Shown here one piece after another: positions 1-9,971 of a stretch of 64,000 nucleotides of DNA. The position numbers were made by a program, and so were the translations under genes. Within the stretch, counting starts at the first letter, position 1; each line of letters begins with the position of its first letter. The notes beneath the pieces were generated by a model. That model ran no database searches. It was not told where the DNA came from and was given only the letters and a program-made list of their open reading frames with translations. Source of the DNA: Alishewanella agri BL06. Its GTDB lineage: Bacteria; Pseudomonadota; Gammaproteobacteria; Enterobacterales; Alteromonadaceae. The stretch is taken from positions 372,001-436,000 of the forward strand of contig NZ_AKKU01000026.1 of the NCBI RefSeq assembly GCF_000272005.1, read 5' to 3'.

Positions 1-1
1 C

Positions 2-355
2 GAGCTGGAAGATGATGGCAGCATCAAGATCGCTGCCACGACTGCGAAGGCAGCCCAAATCGCTATCGATAAGATCAACGCTATTACGGCAGAGATCGAA
101 GTCGGTACTATCTATCAGGGTGAAGTAGTGCGGATCGTTGATTTCGGTGCTTTCGTTAATGTACTGCCAGGTAAAGATGGTCTGGTGCATATTTCACAAA
201 TCTCAGATGAGCGCGTAGCGAATGTTGCCGATCACCTGCAGGTTGGCCAGAAAGTGGCAGTGAAAGTACTGGAAGTGGATAAGCAAGGCCGTGTGCGTCT
301 GAGCATCAAAGAAGCGACGGCTAAACCAGCTGCAGAAGCGGCTACAGAAGCTTAA
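2..355 (+). CDS. pnp: Polynucleotide phosphorylase, C-terminal part (5'-truncated by window)
   Basis: Only the last 117 residues are inside the window; the reading frame is open from base 2 with no start. PNPase degrades RNA phosphorolytically and works with the degradosome. The visible part is the end of the KH domain ([10 protein letters not shown]) followed by an S1 RNA-binding domain ([16 protein letters not shown], then GLVHISQIS) and a short Ala/Glu-rich tail. The apparent GTG start at 128 lies inside the S1 domain and is not a true start. The TAA stop is followed after one base by the GTG start of nlpI, the pnp-nlpI order known from Enterobacterales, so the two are probably co-transcribed. 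Confidence 0.95.
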   Translation, partial: ELEDDGSIKIAATTAKAAQIAIDKINAITAEIEVGTIYQGEVVRIVDFGAFVNVLPGKDGLVHISQISDERVANVADHLQVGQKVAVKVLEVDKQGRVRLSIKEATAKPAAEAATEA

Positions 356-356
356 T

Positions 357-1250
357 GTGAGCAAAACGCGGTACAAGCTAGCCCTGCTTGCAGGGCTTAT
401 GATATTGGCAGGCTGCGCTCAGCAGCCTGCAACCAAAGCAGAGGCCTGGTTAACTCCGGAGCCGCTGCAAGTGCCTTACCGCAATGAGCTGGCGATTGCC
501 CGCTTATCGGAGATTCTGCAACGCGCTGAGCTGACCGAAGCGCAAAGTGCCCAGTTGTTTTACGACCGTGGCGTGATGTACGACAGTGTTGGCTTACGCT
601 CGCTGGCCCGGCTCGATTTTATGCGCGCCCTGCGCCTAAAGCCGGATATGCCGGAAGTCTATAATCTTTTAGGTATCCATTACACCTTAAGTGGCAACTT
701 CAGCGAAGCCTATGAGGCTTTTGATTCGACGCTGGAATTGGCACCCGATTATGACTTTGCCTATTTGAATCGTGCCATTGCGTTTTATTATGCCGGTCGT
801 TTTGACTTGGCAGAGGCCGATTTTGATACCTTCTATCAGGTAAAACCCAGCGATCCGTATCGGGTGCTGTGGCGCTATATCGGTTTTGCTGAGCGGGATG
901 CCAAGCAGGCGCAAGCCGTTCTGCAACAACATTTGCTCGCCCTGGATGCTGACGATTGGGCAACTAATCTGGTGCGGTTTTATGCCGGTGAGCTTAGCGA
1001 AAAAGCACTGTTAGAGTCGATTCTGGTGGGGCTGAATAATCCGCGGCAGTTGGCCGAGCGCTTGTGTGAAGCCTATTTTTATCTGGCGAAGTGGCATCAG
1101 GCGCGGGGCGATGCTAATCAGGCGCTGATTTATTATCACAAAACCCTGGCGACCAATGTTTACGAGTTTGTCGAACACCGTTATGCGCGGATGGAAATGG
1201 CCAAATTGCGCGGTGATGAGCTGAGCAATGAACAGCACGACTTTGAGTAA
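357..1250 (+). CDS. nlpI: TPR lipoprotein NlpI
   Basis: Outer-membrane lipoprotein that in E. coli acts as an adaptor, bringing peptidoglycan endopeptidases and the protease Prc together. The N-terminus is a lipoprotein signal with lipobox LAGC (Cys20). Tetratricopeptide repeats follow, including AYEAFDSTLELAPDYDFAYL, and most of the protein aligns well with E. coli NlpI (for example PDMPEVYNLLGI, FVEHRYARMEM). At 297 residues it has the family length. GTG is the start, directly after the pnp stop. The last 23 bases overlap the next lipoprotein gene, so translation of the two is probably coupled. Confidence 0.95.
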   Translation: MSKTRYKLALLAGLMILAGCAQQPATKAEAWLTPEPLQVPYRNELAIARLSEILQRAELTEAQSAQLFYDRGVMYDSVGLRSLARLDFMRALRLKPDMPEVYNLLGIHYTLSGNFSEAYEAFDSTLELAPDYDFAYLNRAIAFYYAGRFDLAEADFDTFYQVKPSDPYRVLWRYIGFAERDAKQAQAVLQQHLLALDADDWATNLVRFYAGELSEKALLESILVGLNNPRQLAERLCEAYFYLAKWHQARGDANQALIYYHKTLATNVYEFVEHRYARMEMAKLRGDELSNEQHDFE

Positions 1251-2445
1251 GCCAGGCCGTTTTCGTTTTAAAAGCCGGCTTGCTGGCTTTTTTCTTTTTT
1301 TATGTTTGCTGTCCTGTCAGGAGCCGCCAACCGAAGAGCAGCGGCTGTTACAGCGAGCGGCCACCGACGGCAATGCGGCCAGCGAGCTGGCAAGACGACG
1401 TTTGGCGGCTGACGATCTACCAAGTGCATTAGACTGGTGGCGCGCCGCAGCAGTACTTAACGCTGAAGGCGCATTACAGCATGCCCTGATTCTGCAACAA
1501 CGCCTTGAGGGTAAGCGCTCAACTGCGCAGTGGCTTGCCGCTCAGGTGCAGGTGGATGCCAGTATGCTACAGCCGCTGCCGGCGGCTTTATTAGCTGAGT
1601 TGGGTTTTTGGCAGCACAGTGTCTTAGCTGTTCAGCCAGAGCCGCAGCAATGCCAACTCAAGATTCAGCCAGTGGTTGCCACAGCCGCAGCTGAACGCAG
1701 CTATCGGAAACTGCACCAACACTGGCAACAGGATCCGCAATTAGCGTCGTTACCCGTCTGTTTTTTACCTGTGTTGCGGATCCACGCCGCGGTGCTAAAT
1801 TGCAGCGAACAGCCGGGGCAGCGTATTCAGTGTGACTACCGTCGTTTAGGTCATAGGGTACAGCAAGGGCAATTTCAGCAGTTGCTGATTATCGGTGGCC
1901 GCGGCGTTGCCAGCTTTAATAACGGTATTATGCAATTACCAGAACAGGCCGATTTAGCTTTGCTGCGGCACGAGTTCTTACATATTGCCGGTTTTCTGGA
2001 TGAGTATGCGTTAGCGCCGGTGGCGGCGCGGATGGTATGTAAAGCCGGGCGAATCGCTCCCAATTTGTTAGTAGGTGACGACAACAGCACGCTGCAGCGC
2101 TATCTGCAGCGTTATCCAGCTGCTGCCGCGACTTTAGAGCTGACGCCGGTCGATACCTGTCAGGCAGTCGGTATTCCGGCCTACCGGCCAATAGCGACAC
2201 TAAACAGTATGCGCCACTACGAGGCGGACTTACCGCCGCTGTATCTGACGTTATTGCAGCAGGAGTTAACGCAAAGTGAGCGCCTGATGCCGGTGCAATA
2301 CTATTTTGCTTATCTGGCCCGGCAAAACGAGGCGTGGCAGCAGTGGTACAGCTACATGCAGCTTGCCGCTGACTTTGGTTATCCGCCAGCAATTCAGGCT
2401 CTGGCTAGCTTAGCGCCAGAGCAGCCGACTGAAAGCGGTGATTAG
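1228..2445 (+). CDS. Putative zinc-metalloprotease-like lipoprotein downstream of nlpI
   Basis: I do not recognise a named family. The N-terminus is a lipoprotein signal ending in LLSC (Cys30). Residues about 35-95 and 355-395 look like short alpha-helical SEL1/TPR-like repeats. The centre has RHEFLHIAGFLDEY (HEFLH at residues 248-252), which fits the HExxH zinc site of gluzincin-like or M64/M6-like peptidases; the Asp-Glu shortly after could supply a further ligand. Several Cys residues (142, 178, 192, 202) suggest a disulfide-bonded periplasmic protein. The gene overlaps the end of nlpI by 23 bases. A role in envelope proteolysis alongside NlpI is an inference from this coupling. Confidence 0.7.
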   Translation: MNSTTLSKPGRFRFKSRLAGFFLFLCLLSCQEPPTEEQRLLQRAATDGNAASELARRRLAADDLPSALDWWRAAAVLNAEGALQHALILQQRLEGKRSTAQWLAAQVQVDASMLQPLPAALLAELGFWQHSVLAVQPEPQQCQLKIQPVVATAAAERSYRKLHQHWQQDPQLASLPVCFLPVLRIHAAVLNCSEQPGQRIQCDYRRLGHRVQQGQFQQLLIIGGRGVASFNNGIMQLPEQADLALLRHEFLHIAGFLDEYALAPVAARMVCKAGRIAPNLLVGDDNSTLQRYLQRYPAAAATLELTPVDTCQAVGIPAYRPIATLNSMRHYEADLPPLYLTLLQQELTQSERLMPVQYYFAYLARQNEAWQQWYSYMQLAADFGYPPAIQALASLAPEQPTESGD

Positions 2446-2458
2446 TTGCGCGTACTGG

Positions 2459-2818
2459 TTAATCCGCTCCCGACAATTCAGCCAGTTCGCGCTCTAATAA
2501 AGCGGCATCGCCTAAATTCAATTCTAGCAAGCGGCGTAAGTGGCTAATACTGTCGATATCAATTTTCAGGCAATGTAAGCCGAGGTAGTCCTGGTGGTGA
2601 TGGGCGATTTCGACCAGCATATTCAGCTCATCGCCGGCATCGTCTAACTGCAGCCGTAAGCGCAACGGTAAGTCAGTAGCGGGCAGGGCTGGGGCGGGTT
2701 TGCGCACCAGTGCCCCTTTTAATGATAAGTCCAGCACTTCGGTGGGATAGCTATGGCCTGCAACATCCAGATGTGCTTTACTAAAAAACCGCACTCTTTG
2801 ATAGTGTCGTTGCTCCAT
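2459..2818 (-). CDS. PilZ domain protein (c-di-GMP binding)
   Basis: Single-domain PilZ protein of 119 residues, presumed cytoplasmic c-di-GMP receptor. Both halves of the binding signature are visible: the N-terminal Arg-rich motif RHYQRVRF and the DLSLKGALV stretch matching [DN]xSxxG. It starts 26 bases after the lipA stop on the same strand and is probably the last gene of the lip operon, an unusual partner for lipoate genes. It converges on the HEFLH lipoprotein gene with only 13 bases between stops. The downstream target of this receptor cannot be told from sequence. Two further c-di-GMP enzymes are encoded elsewhere in the window. Confidence 0.88.
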   Translation of the reverse strand: MEQRHYQRVRFFSKAHLDVAGHSYPTEVLDLSLKGALVRKPAPALPATDLPLRLRLQLDDAGDELNMLVEIAHHHQDYLGLHCLKIDIDSISHLRRLLELNLGDAALLERELAELSGAD

Positions 2819-2844
2819 CGCATCCCCCTTTGTTTTGGATTAGC

Positions 2845-3810
2845 TTAGCAGATATCTTCACCTGCTGCCTGACGGTCTGCATGATAGCTGGAGCGGACAA
2901 AGGGTCCGCAGGCAGCATGTTTAAAGCCAATCTCATCGGCGTAGGTTTTGATTTCCGCAAACTCAGCTGGTGGCATATAACGCTTTACCGGCAGGTGGTG
3001 TTTGCTCGGTTGCAGGTACTGGCCCACTGTTAGCATATCGACCTGATGCTCGCGTAAATCACGCAGCACCTCTAATAATTCATCAGTGGTTTCGCCTAAG
3101 CCAACCATCAAGCCGGATTTGGTGGCAACCTGCGGATGCAGTTCTTTAAAGCGCTTGAGCAGTGTCAATGACCACTTATAATCCGCTCCCGGACGTGCCA
3201 ATTTGTATAAGCGTGGTGCGGTTTCCAGGTTATGGTTAAACACATCGGGCGGGTTCTTACTCAGGATCTCTAATGCCACATCCATCCGACCGCGGAAGTC
3301 CGGCACCAGCACTTCAATTTTTATCTCCGGACTATATTTACGGATAGCGGCAATACAATCGGCAAAATGCTGAGCGCCACCATCACGCAGATCGTCACGG
3401 TCAACCGAGGTAATGACCACATATTTCAGTTTCATGTCGCGGATAGTCAGTGCCAGCTTTTCCGGCTCTTCGGCGCTGGGTGGCAGCGGACGACCATGGG
3501 CGACATCACAAAACGGGCAACGACGGGTACAAATTGCACCCAAAATCATAAAGGTCGCCGTACCGTGGGTAAAACATTCTGACAGGTTAGGGCAGGAAGC
3601 TTCTTCACAGACCGAATGCAGGCCGTGCTTGCGTAAAGCGCCTTTGATTTCATCAATCCGCTCGGTACTTTTCGGCAGTTTGATCTTCAGCCATTCCGGT
3701 TTGCGAAGCATTTCTTCGCGCTCGGTAGGCAATACCTTAACCGGAATGAGCGCCATCTTTTCGGCATCGCGCAGCTTAACGCCAGGCTCCATACGTGCTG
3801 TTTTGGTCAT
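2845..3810 (-). CDS. lipA: Lipoyl synthase LipA
   Basis: Radical SAM enzyme that inserts two sulfurs into protein-bound octanoyl groups to form lipoate. Two cysteine clusters are visible: [12 protein letters not shown] for the auxiliary [4Fe-4S] cluster and CTRRCPFC for the radical SAM cluster, followed by family-typical [15 protein letters not shown] and [15 protein letters not shown]-terminal RSSY Ser completes the auxiliary ligand set. At 321 residues it is of normal length. It begins one base after the lipB stop, so lipB-lipA form one translation unit. Confidence 0.98.
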   Translation of the reverse strand: MTKTARMEPGVKLRDAEKMALIPVKVLPTEREEMLRKPEWLKIKLPKSTERIDEIKGALRKHGLHSVCEEASCPNLSECFTHGTATFMILGAICTRRCPFCDVAHGRPLPPSAEEPEKLALTIRDMKLKYVVITSVDRDDLRDGGAQHFADCIAAIRKYSPEIKIEVLVPDFRGRMDVALEILSKNPPDVFNHNLETAPRLYKLARPGADYKWSLTLLKRFKELHPQVATKSGLMVGLGETTDELLEVLRDLREHQVDMLTVGQYLQPSKHHLPVKRYMPPAEFAEIKTYADEIGFKHAACGPFVRSSYHADRQAAGEDIC

Positions 3811-3811
3811 C

Positions 3812-4477
3812 TTAGTTTTCTAACCCTGTTTTAAACACCGGGCGGCTAATCGCCAGATGTTGTTGGAAAAGTTCAGCCAGCTCCGCCGCTGCCACTGAGA
3901 CCTGTTGTGGCCCGCCCAGCTCGCTGCTTTGTACCATTTGCATGCCGGCATAACCGCACGGATTGATCCGGCTAAATGGCTCCATATTCATATTGACGTT
4001 TAACGCCAGACCATGAAAGGTACAGCCTTTGCGAACTCTGAGCCCGAGCGAGGCAATCTTAGCGCCATTAACATAAACACCCGGTGCGTCCGGGCGCGCA
4101 TTGGCTGCAATGCCGTGACCAGCCAGTAGTTGAATCAGGATCTGTTCCAACATGGTCACCAGTTGCCGTACACCCAGATTGCGTCTTTTGATATCCAGCA
4201 GCACATACGCCACCAGCTGACCCGGACCGTGGTAGGTTACCTGACCGCCGCGGTCAACCTGAACTACCGGGATCTCGCCCGGGAATAGCAAATGCTCAGC
4301 TTTACCCGCCTGGCCCTGGGTAAATACCGGTGAGTGCTCCAGCAACCAGATTTCATCGACGCTATCACTGTTACGTTGGTCGGTGAATTGCTGCATCGCC
4401 TGCCAGATCCGGGTGTAGTCTTGTAAACCCAGGTAGCGGATCACCAGTTGCTCTGTTATTGCCAAGATAAACTCCAT
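3812..4477 (-). CDS. lipB: Octanoyltransferase LipB
   Basis: Transfers octanoate from acyl carrier protein to lipoyl-domain proteins, the step before LipA. The conserved signature [19 protein letters not shown] is present, as are the catalytic Cys in INPCGYAG and the Lys in the [12 protein letters not shown] segment. The 221-residue length fits the family. It lies 65 bases downstream of ybeD on the same strand and directly upstream of lipA, the standard ybeD-lipB-lipA order. Confidence 0.97.
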   Translation of the reverse strand: MEFILAITEQLVIRYLGLQDYTRIWQAMQQFTDQRNSDSVDEIWLLEHSPVFTQGQAGKAEHLLFPGEIPVVQVDRGGQVTYHGPGQLVAYVLLDIKRRNLGVRQLVTMLEQILIQLLAGHGIAANARPDAPGVYVNGAKIASLGLRVRKGCTFHGLALNVNMNMEPFSRINPCGYAGMQMVQSSELGGPQQVSVAAAELAELFQQHLAISRPVFKTGLEN

Positions 4478-4542
4478 CCTGAAACTGCCGGCATTATACT
4501 GGATGCACAGCAGATTTCGAGTACCCCTTGCGGAGCAGTCTG

Positions 4543-4824
4543 TTATAACACGTAACGGACCAGCTCGATTTTGCCAAGCTCAGTGTACAGTAATTCGATA
4601 TGATCTTTACTGGTCACCGTCACCTGGACCGTGACCGAGTGATAGGTGCCTTTACCGCTCGGCTTGACTGTCGGGCTGTAATCAGCCGCTTCAGCATGCT
4701 GGCGGATCACCGCCATAATGTCATCTACCAGCTGCTCCTGGGCTAAACCCAGTACTTTAAAATTAAACTGGCACGGGAATTCCAGGAATTCATCAAAACG
4801 GGTGTTTTTTACTTCAGTAACCAT
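4543..4824 (-). CDS. ybeD: YbeD / DUF493 family protein
   Basis: Small protein of 93 residues of the UPF0250 (YbeD) family with an ACT-like fold. Recognised from [14 protein letters not shown] near the N-terminus, [20 protein letters not shown] in the middle, and the conserved position between dacA and lipB. The function is not established; a role linked to lipoate or allosteric regulation has been proposed from context. It is separated from dacA by a strong intrinsic terminator, so it probably has its own promoter in the short interval 4825-4853. Confidence 0.93.
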   Translation of the reverse strand: MVTEVKNTRFDEFLEFPCQFNFKVLGLAQEQLVDDIMAVIRQHAEAADYSPTVKPSGKGTYHSVTVQVTVTSKDHIELLYTELGKIELVRYVL

Positions 4825-4853
4825 CTGTTGTCTCGCTTTAGCTGGTAACTAAC

Positions 4854-4879
4854 AAAAAGTCCCGGACGGGCCGGGACTT
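4854..4879 (-). terminator. Rho-independent terminator after dacA
   Basis: Inverted repeat AAGTCCCGG / CCGGGACTT (4857-4865 and 4871-4879, five-base loop). Read on the minus strand it is followed by a run of five T (4854-4858). It lies 20 bases past the dacA stop and before ybeD, and would end the elongasome operon. Confidence 0.85.
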
Positions 4880-4898
4880 CGTCAGCACAAGCCGGGAA

Positions 4899-6062
4899 TT
4901 ATTCAAACTTCATCTTAATTGCATCAATTAAGCGGCTGAAAAAGCCTGCCTGCTCGATGCTCTCTAACGCAACCAGCGGATATTCGGCCAGCTGCTCATT
5001 GTTTAACTTTAGCACGACCTTACCCACTACATCGCCCTTATTAATGGGGGCGATTAGCTGTTGATCCAAGCTAACATCAGCCTGTATATTTTTGCTCTGG
5101 CCACGCTGCAGTGTCAGAGTCGCGTCGTTAGCCAGGCCCAGGTTAATGGTCTCCTTGGCGCCTTTCCATAAACGTTGCTCTGCCAATTTAGCGCCGGCCT
5201 TATGCGTGGTCAGGGTTTCAAAAAAACGGAAGCCATAGGTCAGCAGCTTTTTGTTTTCAGCTGCCCGCGCGCGCTCATTGGCAGTACCCATGACCACCGA
5301 TACCAAACGCATACCCTCCCGGCTGGCCGAGGTAATTAAGCTGTAACCGGCTTCTTTGGTATAGCCGGTTTTAATACCATCGACTTCCAGACTGCGGTCC
5401 CAGAGTAACGAGTTACGGTTATGTTGAGTGATATTGTTATAGGTGTACTGACGCTCAGAATAGAGTGCGTATAAGTCAGGCACGTCGCGGATCAGGGCGC
5501 GTGACAGCACTGACATATCACGTGGTGTGGTGTATTGATCTTCCAGGTGTAAACCATGGCTGTTAGCGAAACGGGTATTCAGCATGCCCAGTCGTTCAGC
5601 ATGGGCGTTCATCAAATCAACAAAGGCGCTCTCGGTGCCAGCGATGTGCTCAGCCATGGCGACACAGGCGTCATTACCTGATTGAATCATGATACCGCGC
5701 GCCAAATCAGCAACCTTGACCTGAGTGCCGACTTCAATAAACATCAGCGATGAACCCGGGAAATTTTTCGACCAGGCGCGCTCGCTGACAGTGACCATGT
5801 CGTCCATGGTAATGTTGCCTTGCTTTAGCTCCATACCAATCACGTAGATGGTCATCATCTTGGTTAAACTGGCCGGTGCCAGCGACATATCGGCATTTTC
5901 TTCCGACAAGACGGCGCCGGTATCATAGTCCACCAGGATATGGCCTTTGGCGGCAACTTGCGGTGGCTGCGGCATAACGCTTTGGGCACTGGCTGTGCTA
6001 ATCAGAAATGCGCTGCTTACGGCAAGGGTCGCGGCCCCAAGTACGTGATAATAACTGTTCAT
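4899..6062 (-). CDS. dacA: D-Ala-D-Ala carboxypeptidase (PBP5/6 family)
   Basis: Trims the terminal D-alanine from peptidoglycan pentapeptides on the periplasmic face of the inner membrane. A signal peptide ends near residue 26 (STASA-Q). The peptidase S11 triad is complete: SLTK (Ser65-Lys68), SGN (128-130) and KTG (231-233). A PBP5-type C-terminal beta domain and an amphipathic membrane-anchor helix (GFFSRLIDAIKMKFE) end the protein. 387 residues is typical. Start is ATG with AAGGTG upstream. It follows rlpA by 35 bases and closes the operon, as shown by the terminator at 4854-4879. Confidence 0.97.
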   Translation of the reverse strand: MNSYYHVLGAATLAVSSAFLISTASAQSVMPQPPQVAAKGHILVDYDTGAVLSEENADMSLAPASLTKMMTIYVIGMELKQGNITMDDMVTVSERAWSKNFPGSSLMFIEVGTQVKVADLARGIMIQSGNDACVAMAEHIAGTESAFVDLMNAHAERLGMLNTRFANSHGLHLEDQYTTPRDMSVLSRALIRDVPDLYALYSERQYTYNNITQHNRNSLLWDRSLEVDGIKTGYTKEAGYSLITSASREGMRLVSVVMGTANERARAAENKKLLTYGFRFFETLTTHKAGAKLAEQRLWKGAKETINLGLANDATLTLQRGQSKNIQADVSLDQQLIAPINKGDVVGKVVLKLNNEQLAEYPLVALESIEQAGFFSRLIDAIKMKFE

Positions 6063-6097
6063 AGCACCTTACTTCGTTAAATTAAAATTCTGGCAGA

Positions 6098-6985
6098 TCA
6101 GCCACACTGATTGCCGTCGACAAAAAACGCTTGCGGATAACTTCCGGTGCGGAACTGATTCAGCCATTGTTGCGCCAGTTGCGTGTCCGCGGTTGGGCCA
6201 ATCAATAAGCGATGCAAGCCATTGACGGAGCGAATTTCGGTTGGCACGGACCACTGACTGGCGATTTGTTGCTGCAATTGCCGGGCCCGGTTGTTATCGC
6301 TAATCGCAAATAATTGAATATAACATTGTCTGGCCAGTCGTGAACTGGTACTGAGCTCTGGCGCCCGCTGCATCGGGATCACTTGCTGCTGTTGCGCCAG
6401 CATCGCCGGCGATTTTAGCAGCTCAACCTTAACCCTGGCTGTACCGCGTTGCAACATGCCGATTTTATAAGCGGCAGAATAAGATAAATCAATCACCCGA
6501 TCCTGATGGAACGGACCGCGGTCGTTAACCCGGACTATGGCATTCTGGTTGGTATCCAGATTGGTTACCCGCACATAAGACGGCAGTGGCAGGGTTTTGT
6601 GTGCTGCGGTCATGCCAAACATATTGTAGGTTTCACCGTTTGAAGTCAGGTGGCCATGGAACTTGTTACCATACCAGGAGGCGATACCGATCTCCTCGTG
6701 TTCAGTCAGATGCGACAGCGGCAGGTAATCCTGGCCGAAAATATTGTAAGGATTGTTACCACCACGACTCAGCGCCTCAGCCTTAGGCGTGGGATCCGTC
6801 ATTTCCAACAGAGTGGGTAAGCGGCTGGGCTTGCTATCGTGCTCTTGCTGATACCGACCATCATTGGGTGACACCCGCCTGGCTGGCTCGGCTGTGCCTG
6901 GTGCATCAGAGGTGGGTTTGCTGCTACAAGCACTGAATAACAGTACTACTGCGAATGCGAACAGACTAATTAAAGGTTTTTTCAT
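6098..6985 (-). CDS. rlpA: Septal ring lytic transglycosylase RlpA
   Basis: Outer-membrane lipoprotein, lipobox LLFSAC (Cys20). A double-psi beta-barrel domain follows (EIGIASWYGNKFHGHLTSNG, then VRVNDRGPFHQDRVIDLSYSAA), which in Pseudomonas RlpA cleaves denuded glycans. The C-terminal 75 residues (CYIQLFAISDNNRARQLQQQ onward) are a SPOR domain that binds denuded peptidoglycan at the septum. Length 295. It starts immediately after the rodA stop (one base apart), so it is translated with the rod-shape genes. Confidence 0.95.
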   Translation of the reverse strand: MKKPLISLFAFAVVLLFSACSSKPTSDAPGTAEPARRVSPNDGRYQQEHDSKPSRLPTLLEMTDPTPKAEALSRGGNNPYNIFGQDYLPLSHLTEHEEIGIASWYGNKFHGHLTSNGETYNMFGMTAAHKTLPLPSYVRVTNLDTNQNAIVRVNDRGPFHQDRVIDLSYSAAYKIGMLQRGTARVKVELLKSPAMLAQQQQVIPMQRAPELSTSSRLARQCYIQLFAISDNNRARQLQQQIASQWSVPTEIRSVNGLHRLLIGPTADTQLAQQWLNQFRTGSYPQAFFVDGNQCG

Positions 6986-6986
6986 A

Positions 6987-8108
6987 TCAGGTTTTGGCCA
7001 TACTGCGTTTATGAGTGCTTACCGACATAATAATGCCAAAGGCGGCCATCATCGTCACCATCGAGGTTCCGCCGTAACTGACTAAAGGAAGCGGAACCCC
7101 AACTACGGGTAGTAATCCGGATACCATACCAATATTAACAAAAACATAGACAAAAAAGGTCAGGGTAAAGCTACCTGCCACCAGTTTGGCATAATTATCC
7201 TGTGCGCGGCTGGCGATAAGCAAGCCCCGGCCGATAATAAACAGGTAAATCGCCAGTAAAATCAATACACCGATTAAACCAAATTCTTCACTTAACACCG
7301 AGAAGATAAAGTCGGTATGGCGCTCAGGTAAAAACTCCAGCTGCGATTGGGTACCCTGCATCCAGCCTTTGCCATCCACTCCGCCGGAGCCGATCGCGAT
7401 TTTCGACTGGATAATGTGGTAACCGGATCCCAGAGGGTCACTCTCCGGATTGATAAACGTCAGTACCCGGCGCCGCTGATAATCATGCATGCCAAACAGC
7501 CACAGCACGGGGGCAAAAGCGGAAATTAAGGCGGCAATCAGCCCGATAAGCTTCCAACTCATGCCGGCCAGAAATAGCACAAAAATACCGGCACCCGCGA
7601 TCAAAATCGAGGTACCCAGATCAGGTTGTTTCGCAATCAGTAAAGTTGGAATCATACACATCAGAAAGCCGATGGTGAGATGACGCTTTTTCGGTGGTAG
7701 GTTGTGGGAGGAAATAAACCAGGCAATGGCCATCGGCACCGCCAGTTTCATTATCTCCGAAGGCTGGAATTTCATAAAGCCAAGATCCAGCCAGCGCTGC
7801 GCGCCCTTACCGATATGGCCGAACAACAGTACCGCTACCAGTAATAAGGTGCCGACAATAAACAGCGGTAATGACCAACGGCGAATGGTTAGTGGGCTGA
7901 TTTGTGCCATACCAATCATCACCGCAAAAGCGACACCTAAGCGAATAATTTGTGCTTCGACCATCCGCTCACTCTGGCCAGAGGCGCTATACAATACCAG
8001 CAAGCCATAACCGACCAGCGCTAACAGGCCCAGTAACAACGGCGTATCGATATGAAAAAACGCTAACCGGCTGTTACTATGGCGCGAATTAACCAGACTA
8101 TCATTCAT
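6987..8108 (-). CDS. rodA: Rod-shape peptidoglycan polymerase RodA
   Basis: SEDS-family glycosyltransferase that polymerises peptidoglycan with PBP2 in the elongasome. About ten membrane segments are visible, with the SEDS signatures [24 protein letters not shown] (split across positions near 7740-7810), [15 protein letters not shown] and [16 protein letters not shown]. The frame is open further upstream to 8195, but the family N-terminus and the gene junction favour the ATG at 8108: it overlaps the mrdA stop as ATGAATGA. That gives 373 residues, the normal size. Confidence 0.96.
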   Translation of the reverse strand: MNDSLVNSRHSNSRLAFFHIDTPLLLGLLALVGYGLLVLYSASGQSERMVEAQIIRLGVAFAVMIGMAQISPLTIRRWSLPLFIVGTLLLVAVLLFGHIGKGAQRWLDLGFMKFQPSEIMKLAVPMAIAWFISSHNLPPKKRHLTIGFLMCMIPTLLIAKQPDLGTSILIAGAGIFVLFLAGMSWKLIGLIAALISAFAPVLWLFGMHDYQRRRVLTFINPESDPLGSGYHIIQSKIAIGSGGVDGKGWMQGTQSQLEFLPERHTDFIFSVLSEEFGLIGVLILLAIYLFIIGRGLLIASRAQDNYAKLVAGSFTLTFFVYVFVNIGMVSGLLPVVGVPLPLVSYGGTSMVTMMAAFGIIMSVSTHKRSMAKT

Positions 8109-9969
8109 CGTTATTGACTCCGGCGCTAAAGTAATAGTCCAGCATTTGGCGGGCAATCGGTGCGGCTGTACTGCCGCCGCCGCCAATGTTTTCAACCGTT
8201 ACTGCTATGATTATGCTCGGGTTTTCTGCCGGGGCATAGCCAACATACATCGCATTGTCACGCAGGCGTTCATCCAGGGCATTGGCATCATACTTGGCGT
8301 CCTGCGCGATGCTAACCAGTTGTGCAGTACCGGTTTTACCGCCAGAGGTGTAGCTGGCGTTGCGAAAGGCATTAAAAGCCGTGCCTTTTGGCGTGTTTAC
8401 GGTTTGCAGCATCGCATCGCGGATCACTTGCCAGTTACGGGTATTTACCACATTAACCGTGGGTTGTAGCGCGGTGCTGACTTGCTCGCTGCCGGCATCA
8501 TTGGTCAGGGTTTTCGCCATATGGGGCGTGGGTCTTAAGCCATCATTGAGTAATACCGCGGTGGTGGTTAATAGCTGCATTGGCGAGGATGTCCAGTAGC
8601 CCTGGCCGATACTGACCGCGACGGTATCGCCATGATACCAGGGCTGGTTATGCCGTGCGCGTTTCCAGCCGCGAGATGGCATATTGGTATTGGATTCCTC
8701 CAGAATATCAATACCGGATTTCTCGCCAAAACCCAGTTTTTGCATATAGTCGGAAATCCGGTCAATACCCAGTTTAACGCCCATATCATAGAAAAAGGTA
8801 TCACAACTCTCGACAATAGCGCTGTACACATCAACCCAGCCATGGCCCCAACGTTTCCAGTCGCGGTAACGATGTTCTACCCCTGGCAACTGAAAGAAAC
8901 CAGGATCCCAGATCCGGGTACTCGGGGTGATGGTATTGGTCTCCAAACCCAGTAAGGCTAAATGCGGTTTAATAGTAGACGCTGGCGGATAAATGCCCTG
9001 AGTTACCCGGTTGATCAGAGGGCGATCCGGTGAATTCAGTAATTCGTTATAATTGCTGCTACTAATGCCATGGACAAACAGATTAGGATCGTAGCTGGGG
9101 TTACTGTAAAACGCCAGTACGGCGCCGTCCCGTGGGTCCATGGCGACGATAGCCCCACGTTTTTCCAGCAAAATTTGCTGCGCGGTTAGCTGTAGACCAA
9201 CATCCAGATTGAGCTGAATATTCTTGCCTGATTGTGCCGGAACCGAACGCAGCACGCGGATCAGCCGGCCGCGGTTATTCACTTCAACTTCCTGGTAACC
9301 CATGGTGCCATGGAGCTCAGTTTCGTAATAACGCTCTAAACCAATCTTACCGATATCCCGGGTGGCGGCATAGTTGGCCAGTTGATCATTGTCTTCCAAG
9401 CGCTTCAAATCATTAGTGTTGATGCGGCCGATATAACCCAGGGCATGGGTAAATAAATTACCGAAGGGGTAGTGGCGGCTAAGACGGGCTTCGACGGTGA
9501 CGCCGGGAAAACGATGTTGGTTGACGGCGATAATCGCCACTTCTTCGTCATTCAACTGCTCTTTTAGCGCGATACTATTAAAGCGCCGTTGTTGACGCAC
9601 TTCTTTTAGAAAACTTTGCTGTTGCTCTTCGCTAATCGAAATTAAAGACGCCAGTTCCGCCAGTGTCGCCGTCATATCTTCGACTTGTTCAGGCACCAGC
9701 TCCAGCGAAAACACCGGTCGGTTTTCCGCCAGCAAAATACCATTGCGATCAGTAATTAAGCCGCGATTCGGTGCCAAAGGTACAACTTTAATGCGGTTGC
9801 CTTCGGAGCGGGTTTGGTATACCTGATAGGACTCTACCTGCAGGTGATACATATTGATTATGATCACGCCAAAAGCCAGCATCACTAACAGCATAGCCAC
9901 CAGCGCCCGCTGGCTAAATAAGCGGGCTTCTGCCTCGACATCTTGCATGGCAATACGTTTTCTTAGCAT
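8101..9969 (-). CDS. mrdA: Penicillin-binding protein 2, D,D-transpeptidase
   Basis: Crosslinks peptidoglycan during cell elongation, acting with RodA. One N-terminal membrane helix (residues about 22-42) anchors a periplasmic protein with the dimerisation domain and a transpeptidase domain. The active-site motifs are all present: STIK (Ser331-Lys334), SCD (388-390) and KTG (545-547). Length 622. It starts two bases after the rlmH stop and its 3' end overlaps rodA by eight bases, so rlmH-mrdA-rodA-rlpA appear to be one transcript. Confidence 0.97.
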   Translation of the reverse strand: MLRKRIAMQDVEAEARLFSQRALVAMLLVMLAFGVIIINMYHLQVESYQVYQTRSEGNRIKVVPLAPNRGLITDRNGILLAENRPVFSLELVPEQVEDMTATLAELASLISISEEQQQSFLKEVRQQRRFNSIALKEQLNDEEVAIIAVNQHRFPGVTVEARLSRHYPFGNLFTHALGYIGRINTNDLKRLEDNDQLANYAATRDIGKIGLERYYETELHGTMGYQEVEVNNRGRLIRVLRSVPAQSGKNIQLNLDVGLQLTAQQILLEKRGAIVAMDPRDGAVLAFYSNPSYDPNLFVHGISSSNYNELLNSPDRPLINRVTQGIYPPASTIKPHLALLGLETNTITPSTRIWDPGFFQLPGVEHRYRDWKRWGHGWVDVYSAIVESCDTFFYDMGVKLGIDRISDYMQKLGFGEKSGIDILEESNTNMPSRGWKRARHNQPWYHGDTVAVSIGQGYWTSSPMQLLTTTAVLLNDGLRPTPHMAKTLTNDAGSEQVSTALQPTVNVVNTRNWQVIRDAMLQTVNTPKGTAFNAFRNASYTSGGKTGTAQLVSIAQDAKYDANALDERLRDNAMYVGYAPAENPSIIIAVTVENIGGGGSTAAPIARQMLDYYFSAGVNNDE

Positions 9970-9971
9970 GC

